Shown here: positions 27,011-34,877 of the stretch, piece after piece
How positions within the stretch are numbered: position 1 is the first letter of the stretch
Layout: each line of letters starts with the position of its first letter
Source: Anoxynatronum sibiricum
GTDB taxonomy: Bacteria > Bacillota > Clostridia > Peptostreptococcales > Tindalliaceae
Direction of reading: 5' to 3'
Assembly: GCF_039414295.1 (NCBI RefSeq)
Contig: NZ_JBCITM010000001.1
Coordinates: 1-64,000 of the forward strand
Length of the DNA: 64,000 bases
Notes under the pieces: generated by a model
Databases searched by the model: none
Seen by the model: the letters and a program-made list of their open reading frames with translations, nothing else
Told to the model about the DNA's origin: nothing
Translations under genes and position numbers: made by a program

Positions 27011-28873
27011 ATGCGAGGCGGTTACACAGGAAAATATCTGGACATTAACCTGACCACAGGTCAGATTGAAAAAAAAGAAGTGGACGAAAAAATGATTCAG
27101 GAGTATGTGGGTGGCGGTGGTTTCAGTGCCCGCATACTTTGGGACGAGACCAGTCAATCCACAGACCCTCTGGGCCCGGAAAGCCCGTTGATCATTATGA
27201 CAGGCCCCCTCACCGGTACATTGGCTCCCACCGGCAACTGTTGGTACGTTGGTTTTAAAGCACCCACCACCGGCATTTATGGTGAAGGTCGTGGCGGCGG
27301 TTATTGGGGCCCGGAACTAAAATATGCAGGATATGATTACATGATCATTCGCGGCAAAGCGGAAAAACCGGTATACCTGAACATTCATAACGATCAGGTG
27401 AGCCTGGAGGATGCTGCCCACCTGTGGGGCAAGGATTTCTTCGACACCACTTATGCCCTGGAAGAAGCCCATCCAGGGGCCAAGGTCATGGGAATAGGCC
27501 CGGCGGGCGAGAATCTGGTAAAAAGTGCCATCATCATGAGTGATTTGTACCGGGCCGGCGGCCGTGGCGGTGCAGGAGCTGTCATGGGAGCCAAGAACTT
27601 AAAGGCCATTGCAGTATACGGAAGTAAAGGAGTGCAGGTGGCAGACCCTGAAGGCTTTAAGGAAATACTGGAAGAAGTGAATAAGGTGATTTACGAACAT
27701 CCTGCCACAGCCCAGCTGCTGCCCAACTACGGCACAGCCTCTTTGGTGAACGGCATGAACGCTTTCGGGGCACTGCCCACCCGCAACCACCGCAGCGGCA
27801 CCTTTGAAGGAGCGGAAAAAATCAGCGGGGAAGCCATGGCAGAAAGCATTCTGGTGAAAACCCGCAGCTGTTTTGCTTGTAACATTAAATGCACCCGGTA
27901 CACCAAGGTGGACAAAGGCGAATATGCCGGGGTGGAGAGTGAAGGGCCTGAGTACGAAACCGTCAACGCTTTTGGATCAAGATGTGGAGTCGACAACCTG
28001 GAGGCCATTGCCATGGCCAACATGAATGCCAATCGATTAGGGTTGGATACCATTTCTGCCGGCACCATGATCGCCTTTGCCATGGAATTGTTTGAAGAAG
28101 GCATTTTGACCAAGGAAGAATGCAATGGGCTGGACCTGACATTTGGCAACCACCAGGCCATGAACACCCTGTTGCAGGACCTGGCCCATCGAAAAGGCCT
28201 GGGAGACACCCTGGCAGAAGGCGTGCGGGCAGCAGCGAAGAAAATTGGCAAAGGTGCTGAAAAGTATGCCATGCATGTGAAAGGCCTTGAACTCACCGCC
28301 ACAGAACTGCGGGCCGCCCAAGACTCTGGTTTGGGCCACGCCATTGCCAACCGGGGCGGCGACCATCTGCGTCCCTGGTCACCTGCTTTCACCCTCTTTG
28401 GATTTGGCCAGGCAGAAATCGATTTAAGCGGCACCCCAGATCCCATCGTACCGGAAGACAAAGCTCGGGTGGTTAAAGCCATGGAAAAAGCCGCCATCTT
28501 CACTGACCTCAATGGCATGTGCAAGTTCACGGTGTTGTGCAATACCTTGTCACCCGCCCAGTTGGCCCGGTTGACCGAAACCGTTACCGGCCTGCCTATG
28601 GATGTGGCCCGGTTGGAAGAAACTGTGGACCGTGCCCTGACCCTGCAACGGGCCCTGAACCTGTACCGCTACGGAATGGACCCCAGCCTGGACACCCTGC
28701 CCGACCGGTTTACCAAAGACCCGGCTCCTGACGGTCCGGCAAAAGGCAAGGTGTGTGAACTGCCCTTCATGCTGCAGGATTACTATGAAAAATCAGGGTG
28801 GGACACCAAGGGATACCCCACTGATGAGCGCTATGACACATTGGGCCTGGCTTTTGTGAAAGAGCAGCGGTAG
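27011..28873 (+). CDS. Aldehyde:ferredoxin oxidoreductase family tungstoenzyme
   Basis: The 620-residue protein is full length for the AOR family, cytoplasmic enzymes that use a tungsten-bispterin cofactor and a [4Fe-4S] cluster to oxidise aldehydes or reduce acids. The cluster ligands are CFACNIKC (Cys287, Cys290, Cys294) plus a distal cysteine (Cys504 or Cys510). Pterin-binding segments include GPLTGTLAPTGN, GRGGAGAVMGAKNLKAI and LRAAQDSGLGHAIANRGGDH. ATG 27011 follows AAAGGAG. It is followed within five bases by a MoaD-like gene and then the biotin-carrier and 5-oxoprolinase genes. The substrate is unknown; a second AOR at 32.9 kb is clearly divergent in sequence. Confidence 0.92.
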   Translation: MRGGYTGKYLDINLTTGQIEKKEVDEKMIQEYVGGGGFSARILWDETSQSTDPLGPESPLIIMTGPLTGTLAPTGNCWYVGFKAPTTGIYGEGRGGGYWGPELKYAGYDYMIIRGKAEKPVYLNIHNDQVSLEDAAHLWGKDFFDTTYALEEAHPGAKVMGIGPAGENLVKSAIIMSDLYRAGGRGGAGAVMGAKNLKAIAVYGSKGVQVADPEGFKEILEEVNKVIYEHPATAQLLPNYGTASLVNGMNAFGALPTRNHRSGTFEGAEKISGEAMAESILVKTRSCFACNIKCTRYTKVDKGEYAGVESEGPEYETVNAFGSRCGVDNLEAIAMANMNANRLGLDTISAGTMIAFAMELFEEGILTKEECNGLDLTFGNHQAMNTLLQDLAHRKGLGDTLAEGVRAAAKKIGKGAEKYAMHVKGLELTATELRAAQDSGLGHAIANRGGDHLRPWSPAFTLFGFGQAEIDLSGTPDPIVPEDKARVVKAMEKAAIFTDLNGMCKFTVLCNTLSPAQLARLTETVTGLPMDVARLEETVDRALTLQRALNLYRYGMDPSLDTLPDRFTKDPAPDGPAKGKVCELPFMLQDYYEKSGWDTKGYPTDERYDTLGLAFVKEQR

Positions 28874-28877
28874 TGGG

Positions 28878-29165
28878 ATGACCATCACCGTTAAAGTGCT
28901 GGGACCCCTGATTAACATTGTGGGCAGTGCCACCTTTACTCTGGACGTGAAACCAGGCACCACGGTCAGGGAGATGCTGCAACAGGTTTTCAGCATCTAT
29001 GGTGACACCATGAAAGCCCAGGTGATGAACGAAGCGGGCACAGACCTGGCACCTTATTATAAGATTCTGATCAACGGCCGTAATTCAAAGTTGATGCATT
29101 ACATGGACACAGTGCTGGCAGAAGACCAGGTGGTGCACATCATGCCGCCGGTGGCTGGCGGATAA
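28878..29165 (+). CDS. MoaD/ThiS-like sulfur carrier
   Basis: The 95-residue beta-grasp protein ends in the diagnostic Gly-Gly (MPPVAGG), where C-terminal thiocarboxylation occurs. Its core (ITVKVLGPL, LDVKPGTTVREML, VVHIMPPVAGG) matches the ubiquitin-like MoaD/ThiS family that delivers sulfur for molybdopterin dithiolene formation. The start is four bases after the AOR stop, so it probably supplies tungstopterin for this AOR. No partner MoaE or MoeB is in the window. Confidence 0.88.
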   Translation: MTITVKVLGPLINIVGSATFTLDVKPGTTVREMLQQVFSIYGDTMKAQVMNEAGTDLAPYYKILINGRNSKLMHYMDTVLAEDQVVHIMPPVAGG

Positions 29166-29234
29166 CCTGGGGATGACCAATGGCTGCCAGTGGAAATAAC
29201 TCCCTGGCAGCCTTAAAAGAAAGGAGAATGGCCC

Positions 29235-29453
29235 ATGGATTTGAGACAAATTGAAGCACCACTGCCTGGAACCATCTGGAAAGTGGAAGTGGAAGTGGGA
29301 GCACAGGTGAAGGAAGGTGACACGGTATTGATTTTGGAAGCCATGAAAATGGAGAATGAAATCATGGCTGAAGTGGATGGAACGGTGAAAGAGATTCGGG
29401 TGAAAAAGGGAGACGCTGTTCAGGCCGGCGATGTGTTGGTTGTGCTGGAATAG
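29235..29453 (+). CDS. Biotin carboxyl carrier (biotinyl/lipoyl) protein
   Basis: The 72-residue protein is a single biotinyl domain with the canonical EAMKME motif; Lys38 is the predicted biotinylation site. Flanking half-motifs IEAPLPGTIWKVEVEVGAQV and VKKGDAVQAGDVLVVLE fit the fold. ATG 29235 follows AAAGGAGAATGGCCC. It lies between MoaD-like and pxpB, with no biotin carboxylase in the window. It may therefore borrow a carboxylase encoded elsewhere, or act as a swinging arm for the carboxyltransferase-like PxpB/PxpC pair. Confidence 0.88.
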   Translation: MDLRQIEAPLPGTIWKVEVEVGAQVKEGDTVLILEAMKMENEIMAEVDGTVKEIRVKKGDAVQAGDVLVVLE

Positions 29454-29486
29454 TGGCGAATGGATGGACAGAACAGGAGGTTGTTC

Positions 29487-30473
29487 ATGAAACCCCAAGG
29501 CTATGAAACGATGATAGATACCCTGCCCCAGGACAATGACAGGAAAGAAGTTTTGTTCCGTCAGGCGGGAGATGGTTTTTTGCAGGTGGAATACGGCCAT
29601 GAGCAAGTATTGTATGTACCTGACTCCTTCCGCATGCTGGCGGTTGACAGCGCCATTAAAGAAAAACATGTCAAAGGTCTCATTGAGACGGTACCGGGCC
29701 TGCGCACCAATATGTTTCATTTTGACCCTTTAGAAATCACCGCACAGGAACTGATTGAAGTGATCAAAGAAACGGAAGAATCCTTTAAAGGCATTGACGA
29801 TGTGGTGGTTGAATCCCGGTTGATCAACCTGCCCATCGCCTTTGAAGACAGCGAGACGAAAAAAGCCGTGGAAAAGTATGCCCAGAGCATTCGACCTGAC
29901 GCCCCCAACATCATTGACGGGTATAACCTGGAATACATTGCTCTGTGCAATGGGGTGACCAAAGAAGAAGTGAAGAAGATGCTGTTGGGAACAGAATGGT
30001 TTAACAGCGGCTGTGGCTTTTGGCCGGGAGGCGGTTTTTTCTGGCCCCTGGACCCCCGGTGCGCCCTGGTGGTTCCCAAATACAACCCGCCCCGTACATG
30101 GACACCGGAAGGTTCTGTGGGCATCGGCGGCCCCTGTGTTTTCACATACACCACGGCCACCGGCGGCGGGTACCAGCTGTTTGGACGCACCATTCCCACC
30201 TTCCAGTTTGCCATGAAGCACCCCCAGTTTAAGGAGGGGCCATTCCTCTATCGAAACGCTGACCGCATTCGGTTTTACGAAGCCACAGAGCAGGAAGTTC
30301 TGGGCATTTTCGAACATGTTCACGATAAAACCGATTACCGGTACGACATTGAAGAAGGCAGTATTGTGGTGAAAGACTATATTGAATGGCTGAACCGGGA
30401 GGACATCAAGAGTGAAACAGAAGCTTACCTGAAAAAACAGGCAGAAGGTGCTGCCACAGCTCCCAAACTGTAG
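29487..30473 (+). CDS. pxpB: 5-oxoprolinase subunit B / allophanate-hydrolase subunit 1-like
   Basis: The 328-residue protein belongs to the carboxyltransferase C-D domain family (KipI/PxpB). It shows LIETVPGLRTNMFHFDP, GCGFWPGGGFFWPLDPRCA, VPKYNPPRTWTPEGSVGIGG and YQLFGRTIP, the family's conserved region. With PxpC and PxpA it cleaves 5-oxoproline (pyroglutamate) to glutamate using ATP. It is longer at its N-terminus than KipI-type proteins. ATG 29487 with AGGAGG at six bases is preferred over ATG 29460. The short space after the biotin carrier supports one operon. Confidence 0.85.
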   Translation: MKPQGYETMIDTLPQDNDRKEVLFRQAGDGFLQVEYGHEQVLYVPDSFRMLAVDSAIKEKHVKGLIETVPGLRTNMFHFDPLEITAQELIEVIKETEESFKGIDDVVVESRLINLPIAFEDSETKKAVEKYAQSIRPDAPNIIDGYNLEYIALCNGVTKEEVKKMLLGTEWFNSGCGFWPGGGFFWPLDPRCALVVPKYNPPRTWTPEGSVGIGGPCVFTYTTATGGGYQLFGRTIPTFQFAMKHPQFKEGPFLYRNADRIRFYEATEQEVLGIFEHVHDKTDYRYDIEEGSIVVKDYIEWLNREDIKSETEAYLKKQAEGAATAPKL

Positions 30474-30516
30474 AGGGGCTGCGATACCCAGAGACGAAAA
30501 GCAGGGAGGTTATCAA

Positions 30517-31503
30517 ATGCTTAAAGTAATCAAGGGAGGATTCCAAACACTTGTGGAAGACTGGCCCGGTCGGCTGGGGTACCTGGGGAAGGGCATGGCC
30601 CCGTCAGGCGCCATGGACAATGTGGCTTTGGAATATGCCAATTTGCTGGTAGGCAATGATGTGGGAGAAGCTGGCCTGGAAATTGCTGTGGGACAGTTCA
30701 GGGTAAGCTTTGAAAAGGATGTGGTGATAGCCATCACCGGTACCGACATGAAACCCAGGTTGAACAACCAGCCAATGCCCCTGTGGGAATCCGTTAGAGT
30801 AAACAAAGGCGATGTGCTTAAGTGCGGTATTTATGGGAAAACCGGATTCAGATCATACCTGGCCGTTGCAGGGGGAATCGACGTGCCCGTGTATTTGGGC
30901 AGTAAATCCACCTGTATTTTTGGCAGCTATGGAGGTTATGAAGGACGGCAGCTGAAAGAAGGAGATGAACTGAAGATCGGAACATCCCAAAAAGATCTGG
31001 ATCAACTGGCGGGGCGAAAACTCAAGAAAAGTGTGATTCCGGAATACACCAATGAGTTTGAAGTGCGCTCTGTGGTGGGCATGAACGCATACCCTGACTT
31101 TGCCACTCTGGAAGGCATGGAATACTTGTTCAGCACCCCCTTCCAGGTGTCTGAAAAATCCAACCGGTCTGCCTGCCGGCTGGATCCCCTGCCGGATTAT
31201 TTCTTTGCCAGAGACAGCGGCGGCGTGGGGGGAAGCCACCCTTCCAACATCGTAGACCACGCTTACAACATGCGGGGGGCCCTTAACATCACAGGCAACA
31301 CCCCGGTGATTCTAATTGCAGACGGCCCCACCCTCGGTGGGTATATGTGCGCTCTGAACATCATCAACGCCGACTTGTGGAAAGTTGGCCAATGCGCTCC
31401 AGGCAGAGACTATGTCAAGTTTAAACAGGTGACCATGGAAGAAGCCGTTGAAGCCAGAAAAGCCCAGCGAGAACTGTTCACAGAAGATGTGGTGGAACGG
31501 TAA
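30517..31503 (+). CDS. pxpC: 5-oxoprolinase subunit C (biotin-dependent carboxyltransferase A-B domain)
   Basis: The 328-residue protein matches the KipA/PxpC family: LVEDWPGRLGYLGKGMAPSG at the N-terminus, GKTGFRSYLAVAGGID, SKSTCIFGSYGG, SNRSACRLDP and ILIADGPTLGGYMC. The fold is homologous to the carboxyltransferase of urea carboxylase, and a biotin carrier is encoded two genes upstream. ATG 30517 follows GGGAGGTTATCAA. It is cytoplasmic and presumably forms a complex with PxpB. Confidence 0.88.
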   Translation: MLKVIKGGFQTLVEDWPGRLGYLGKGMAPSGAMDNVALEYANLLVGNDVGEAGLEIAVGQFRVSFEKDVVIAITGTDMKPRLNNQPMPLWESVRVNKGDVLKCGIYGKTGFRSYLAVAGGIDVPVYLGSKSTCIFGSYGGYEGRQLKEGDELKIGTSQKDLDQLAGRKLKKSVIPEYTNEFEVRSVVGMNAYPDFATLEGMEYLFSTPFQVSEKSNRSACRLDPLPDYFFARDSGGVGGSHPSNIVDHAYNMRGALNITGNTPVILIADGPTLGGYMCALNIINADLWKVGQCAPGRDYVKFKQVTMEEAVEARKAQRELFTEDVVER

Positions 31504-31524
31504 CTTCGGAAGGGAGAATCTAGG

Positions 31525-32277
31525 ATGAAGATTGATATCAACGTGGATATGGGAGAAAGCTTCGGCAGGTACACCCTTGGCAATGACGAAGCAGTCATGC
31601 AGTACATATCGTCTGCAAACATTGCCTGCGGCTTTCATGCCGGAGACCCCCTCGTGTTGGAAAAAACCATTAAATGGGCCAAACAATACAACGTGGCCGT
31701 GGGAGCCCACCTGGGGCTGCCTGACCGGCAAGGCTTCGGCAGACGAGAAATGAAAATCACCCCGGATGAACTGCGCACAGATACCCTATACCAAATAGGC
31801 GCCATGGAAGCCTTCTTGAAAATCCACAATATGGAAATGCAGCATGTTAAAGCTCATGGTATCCTGTACCGCATGGTGACCGAGTATGAGGAGTACATCG
31901 ATCCCTTTTATCAGGCGATTCGTGAATACAACCCAGATCTCTGGATCATGCTGCCTCCCAGTGCCCCCGCTTTCGAAAGGGGTAAAGAACTGGGAATGAA
32001 GCTGGCACCGGAAATCCTCATTGACCTGAGCTATGACGATGAAGGTAACTGGGTCATTGAACGGACAAAAAAAGCAAGAACACCGGAAGAAGTGGCTGAA
32101 CGGGCCTTGATGGTGGCCAAAGAGAAAAAAATCAACACCATCAGCGGAAAAGTGATTGAGGCCAACGGCGTCACCGTCTGTTTACACGGCGATGCACCCA
32201 ACGCCGTGGAAGTGGCCAAAAAAGTGAATGAAGTGCTAAGGGAAAACAACGTGATAATCGCCAATCTAAACGAATGA
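31525..32277 (+). CDS. pxpA: 5-oxoprolinase subunit A (LamB/YcsF family)
   Basis: The 250-residue protein begins with the family signature IDINVDMGESFGRYTLGNDEAVM and continues with SSANIACGFHAGDP, VGAHLGLPDRQGFGRREM and HVKAHGILYRM, ending with TVCLHGDAPNAVEVAKKV. PxpA performs the hydrolytic half of ATP-dependent pyroglutamate opening with PxpB/C. ATG 31525 follows GGAAGGGAG. It is the last gene of the operon and ends just before a strong terminator. Confidence 0.92.
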   Translation: MKIDINVDMGESFGRYTLGNDEAVMQYISSANIACGFHAGDPLVLEKTIKWAKQYNVAVGAHLGLPDRQGFGRREMKITPDELRTDTLYQIGAMEAFLKIHNMEMQHVKAHGILYRMVTEYEEYIDPFYQAIREYNPDLWIMLPPSAPAFERGKELGMKLAPEILIDLSYDDEGNWVIERTKKARTPEEVAERALMVAKEKKINTISGKVIEANGVTVCLHGDAPNAVEVAKKVNEVLRENNVIIANLNE

Positions 32278-32287
32278 TTGAAGAATA

Positions 32288-32335
32288 ACCGCCCAAAGCT
32301 TCCATCCATTGATGAGGAGTTTGGGCGGTTTCTTT
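32288..32335 (+). terminator. Rho-independent terminator after pxpA
   Basis: Arms ACCGCCCAAA (32288-32297) and TTTGGGCGGT (32320-32329) pair perfectly, followed by a T-rich run. The arms and most of the loop (GCTTCCATC, TTGATGAG) match the terminator at 8112-8158. Confidence 0.88.
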
Positions 32336-32488
32336 CGACAGCAAAAAATACTCCGAAGTGAAAAGAATGTTAGAATATAGAAGTAACGACCTGGACTCTT
32401 TGTATACCATACGAGAAAAGGAATGGTGACATTGAGGTGGAATTCAGGGAAACACTATAGTGGTGATGATCAGAAAGGCGGTTGATCC

Positions 32489-32902
32489 ATGGCAAAGATA
32501 CTGAAGGTGGCGGACATTGACAGGTGCATCGGTTGTTATTCCTGCATGCTGGCCTGTGCCCGCACCATCCGAAAAAGCTTTTCCCCCAGTCGTGCTTCTC
32601 TGCAGATTCGAACAGCTGGCGGATTCCAGTCCCGGTTTGTGGCGGAAATCTGCCGGGGGTGCGACAATGCTCCCTGTGCACTGGCGTGTAAATATGGGGC
32701 GCTGTTGGTTCGGGAAGGCGGCGGCGTTAAGTTCAAGGAAGATAAATGTGTAGGCTGCGGTGAATGTGTGGAGGCCTGTATCATTGATGTGCTGCACCTT
32801 GACGAGGATAAGAAAAAATCCATGCCCTGTATCCAGTGCGGTACCTGTGTCAGGTTCTGCCCCCATGAGGTTTTGGCGATGGAGGTGAGCACCAATGAAT
32901 AA
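32489..32902 (+). CDS. 4Fe-4S ferredoxin subunit of the second AOR locus
   Basis: The 137-residue protein has four cysteine clusters: CIGCYSCMLAC, CRGCDNAPCALAC, CVGCGECVEAC and CIQCGTCVRFC, for up to four [4Fe-4S] clusters. It is divergent from the ferredoxin at 26.4 kb but has the same architecture and position. ATG 32489 follows AGGCGG. It overlaps the AOR start by eight bases, implying coupled translation and a ferredoxin-AOR complex. Confidence 0.88.
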   Translation: MAKILKVADIDRCIGCYSCMLACARTIRKSFSPSRASLQIRTAGGFQSRFVAEICRGCDNAPCALACKYGALLVREGGGVKFKEDKCVGCGECVEACIIDVLHLDEDKKKSMPCIQCGTCVRFCPHEVLAMEVSTNE

Positions 32903-34622
32903 GCGGCGTATTTGCGTTATGGAGATTAACATGACCACACAGAAGGTGGAAGTGAGCCACCGTGAAGACTTGGCCCGGTACCTGGGAGGCACCGGCCTGG
33001 CAGCAAAACTGTTCTCTGAAAACATGGACCCCGAGCTGGATGCCCTTCATCCCGACCAGCCGGTGATCCTGGCCAACGGACCATTAAACACTATTTTTCC
33101 CGTGGTGACCAAAGTGGTGGCAGTGTTCCGTTCTCCCCTTACCGGAGAGTACGGCGAAAGTCATGCGGGCATGCGCCTGGGACTCGCCATGCGGGGCGCC
33201 GGCGTGGACGCCCTGATCTTGCGGGGGAAAGCGCATCAACCAACCTACCTGGTAATTGGACCCCAGGGGGTTCAGTTTAAAAATGCTTCGGCCATGTGGG
33301 GCCTGGGCTGTGGAGAGACCGGTACGATTCTACGGCGAATCGCTCCTGGAAGAGGATACCGTAGCTGTATTCGCATTGGTCCTGCCGGAGAAAAAGGGGT
33401 GGCTTTTGCCGGTGTCAACGTGGACACCTACCGACACTTTGGCCGGCTGGGTATGGGAGCAGTATTGGGAGCCAAAAACCTGAAAGCAGCAGTGATTTAC
33501 GGAGACCGGGAGGAAGAAATCCAGGACCTGAAAGCCTACCGCGCTGCCTACGAAAAAGTGTACCAAAAAGTGGTGAAAACTGACCTGATGGAAAAATACC
33601 ATGACCTGGGAACCTCCATCAACGTGATTCCCCTGAATGAGCTAAATGCCCTTCCCACACGGAATATGCAGCAGTCCAGCTTTGAAGCTGCAGAGGCCAT
33701 CAGCGGAGAAACCTTCGCGAAAAAGACCTTGCTGCGGCAAGTGGCCTGTTCCGGATGCCCCATTGGGTGCATTCACCTGGGTCTTTTCAGGGAAGAATTT
33801 GGCCACAGCCATGAATATAAGTTCCAGAGCATTTCTTATGATCACGAACTCATCTTTGCCCTGGGGTCTTACCTGGGAATGAGCAATACGCAAAAAGTGT
33901 ATCAACTCATAGATGCTGTGGAACAACTGGGGTTGGACGCCATCACTGCCGGTGTGGCACTGGGCTGGGTGATCGAAGCGCTGGAGAAGGGCCTGATTAC
34001 GAAAGATGATGTTTTGACATCGGTGGCTTTTGACGATCCTGAAAGCTGCAAGAAAGCGCTGGGCTACATGGTGAGCCAGCCCAACGAGTTCTACCGCACG
34101 CTGGCCAAGGGTGTGGAAGCAGCGGCAGAAGCCTATGGCGGCCTTGAATTTGCCATGACCATGGGGAAACATGAAATGGCAGGGTATCATACCGGCCACG
34201 CCAATCTGGTGGGCATGGCTGTGGGATCGCGCCATTCACATCTTGATAACGCCGGGTACTCGGTGGATCAGAAGCATCGGGAGCAGGACCCTAAAACCAT
34301 GGTGGAAGCCCTTGTAAAAGAAGAACAGCAGCGAAATGTCCTCACATCACTTTGCATCTGCCTGTTTGCCCGCAGTATTTATGATACGGAGACAGTCCTG
34401 GAAGCCCTGGCGTCCATAGGGATTCAGACCACAGAGGAAGCGTTGGAGGCACTGGGTGAGGAGATTTATGCACTGAAAAACAACGTTCGTCATCAGTTGG
34501 GATTTTCTGTGGACAACCTGCGTTTTGCTGACCGTTTTTTCGAAACAGTCTCACTGTCGGGCCAGTTGAGCCGGGAGACTCTCGCAGAGATGATTGACCA
34601 TTACAAGCAGCTGACAAAATAA
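32895..34622 (+). CDS. Second aldehyde:ferredoxin oxidoreductase family protein
   Basis: At 575 residues this AOR-family enzyme is shorter than its neighbour at 27.0 kb. The [4Fe-4S] ligands are CSGCPIGC (Cys285, Cys288, Cys292) with a distal cysteine at Cys487 or Cys489. Pterin-contact segments include RLGMGAVLGAKNLKAAVIYG and GMAVGSRHSHLDNAGYS. The many differences from the first AOR suggest another substrate. No MoaD-like gene accompanies it. Two hairpins follow within 140 bases. Confidence 0.88.
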   Translation: MNKRRICVMEINMTTQKVEVSHREDLARYLGGTGLAAKLFSENMDPELDALHPDQPVILANGPLNTIFPVVTKVVAVFRSPLTGEYGESHAGMRLGLAMRGAGVDALILRGKAHQPTYLVIGPQGVQFKNASAMWGLGCGETGTILRRIAPGRGYRSCIRIGPAGEKGVAFAGVNVDTYRHFGRLGMGAVLGAKNLKAAVIYGDREEEIQDLKAYRAAYEKVYQKVVKTDLMEKYHDLGTSINVIPLNELNALPTRNMQQSSFEAAEAISGETFAKKTLLRQVACSGCPIGCIHLGLFREEFGHSHEYKFQSISYDHELIFALGSYLGMSNTQKVYQLIDAVEQLGLDAITAGVALGWVIEALEKGLITKDDVLTSVAFDDPESCKKALGYMVSQPNEFYRTLAKGVEAAAEAYGGLEFAMTMGKHEMAGYHTGHANLVGMAVGSRHSHLDNAGYSVDQKHREQDPKTMVEALVKEEQQRNVLTSLCICLFARSIYDTETVLEALASIGIQTTEEALEALGEEIYALKNNVRHQLGFSVDNLRFADRFFETVSLSGQLSRETLAEMIDHYKQLTK

Positions 34623-34645
34623 GGAAAGTGGTAGTGACAACGGTA

Positions 34646-34672
34646 GGGACAGCGGAACGTTTTTACTGTCCC
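34646..34672. repeat. REP-like palindrome
   Basis: GGGACAG (34646-34652) and CTGTCCC (34666-34672) flank CGGAACGTTTTTA, right after TAGTGACAAC. The core resembles the short palindromic elements common in clostridial intergenic regions. The next hairpin shares its GGAACG-TTTT heart. No transposase is nearby. Confidence 0.5.
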
Positions 34673-34722
34673 AATCAATCTGTCGATTCATAGCACAACA
34701 CAGCAATGAGAAGTGATAAGGA

Positions 34723-34761
34723 GGCGGGAACGCTTTTCCTGTTACTGTTCCCGCCGGTTTT
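34723..34761 (+). terminator. Terminator-like hairpin between convergent genes
   Basis: Nine-base arms GGCGGGAAC (34723-34731) and GTTCCCGCC (34747-34755) pair perfectly and run into GGTTTTG. It sits between the second AOR (plus) and the M20 peptidase (minus). The remaining ~115 bases before the peptidase stop show nothing else. Confidence 0.65.
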
Positions 34762-34877
34762 GTTGTGGGTAATTGCGTTAGATACATTTGAAGTTCAAAA
34801 GACATTGCAATATAGCTGTATAATGTTCAATACAATTGGATGAAAGATATTTAGATGGTGGCATGCCTCATTCTGCG

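Noticed and set aside
27727..28542. A 271-codon open frame on the minus strand opposite the first AOR
   Set aside because: It is fully antisense to a strongly conserved gene, has no ribosome site or recognisable domain, and its composition follows from the codon bias of the AOR.
29235..29453. Assigning the biotin carrier to an acetyl-CoA carboxylase
   Set aside because: No accB/accC/accD neighbours are present; the gene is embedded between MoaD-like and pxpB genes. Left as a biotin carrier of unknown partner.
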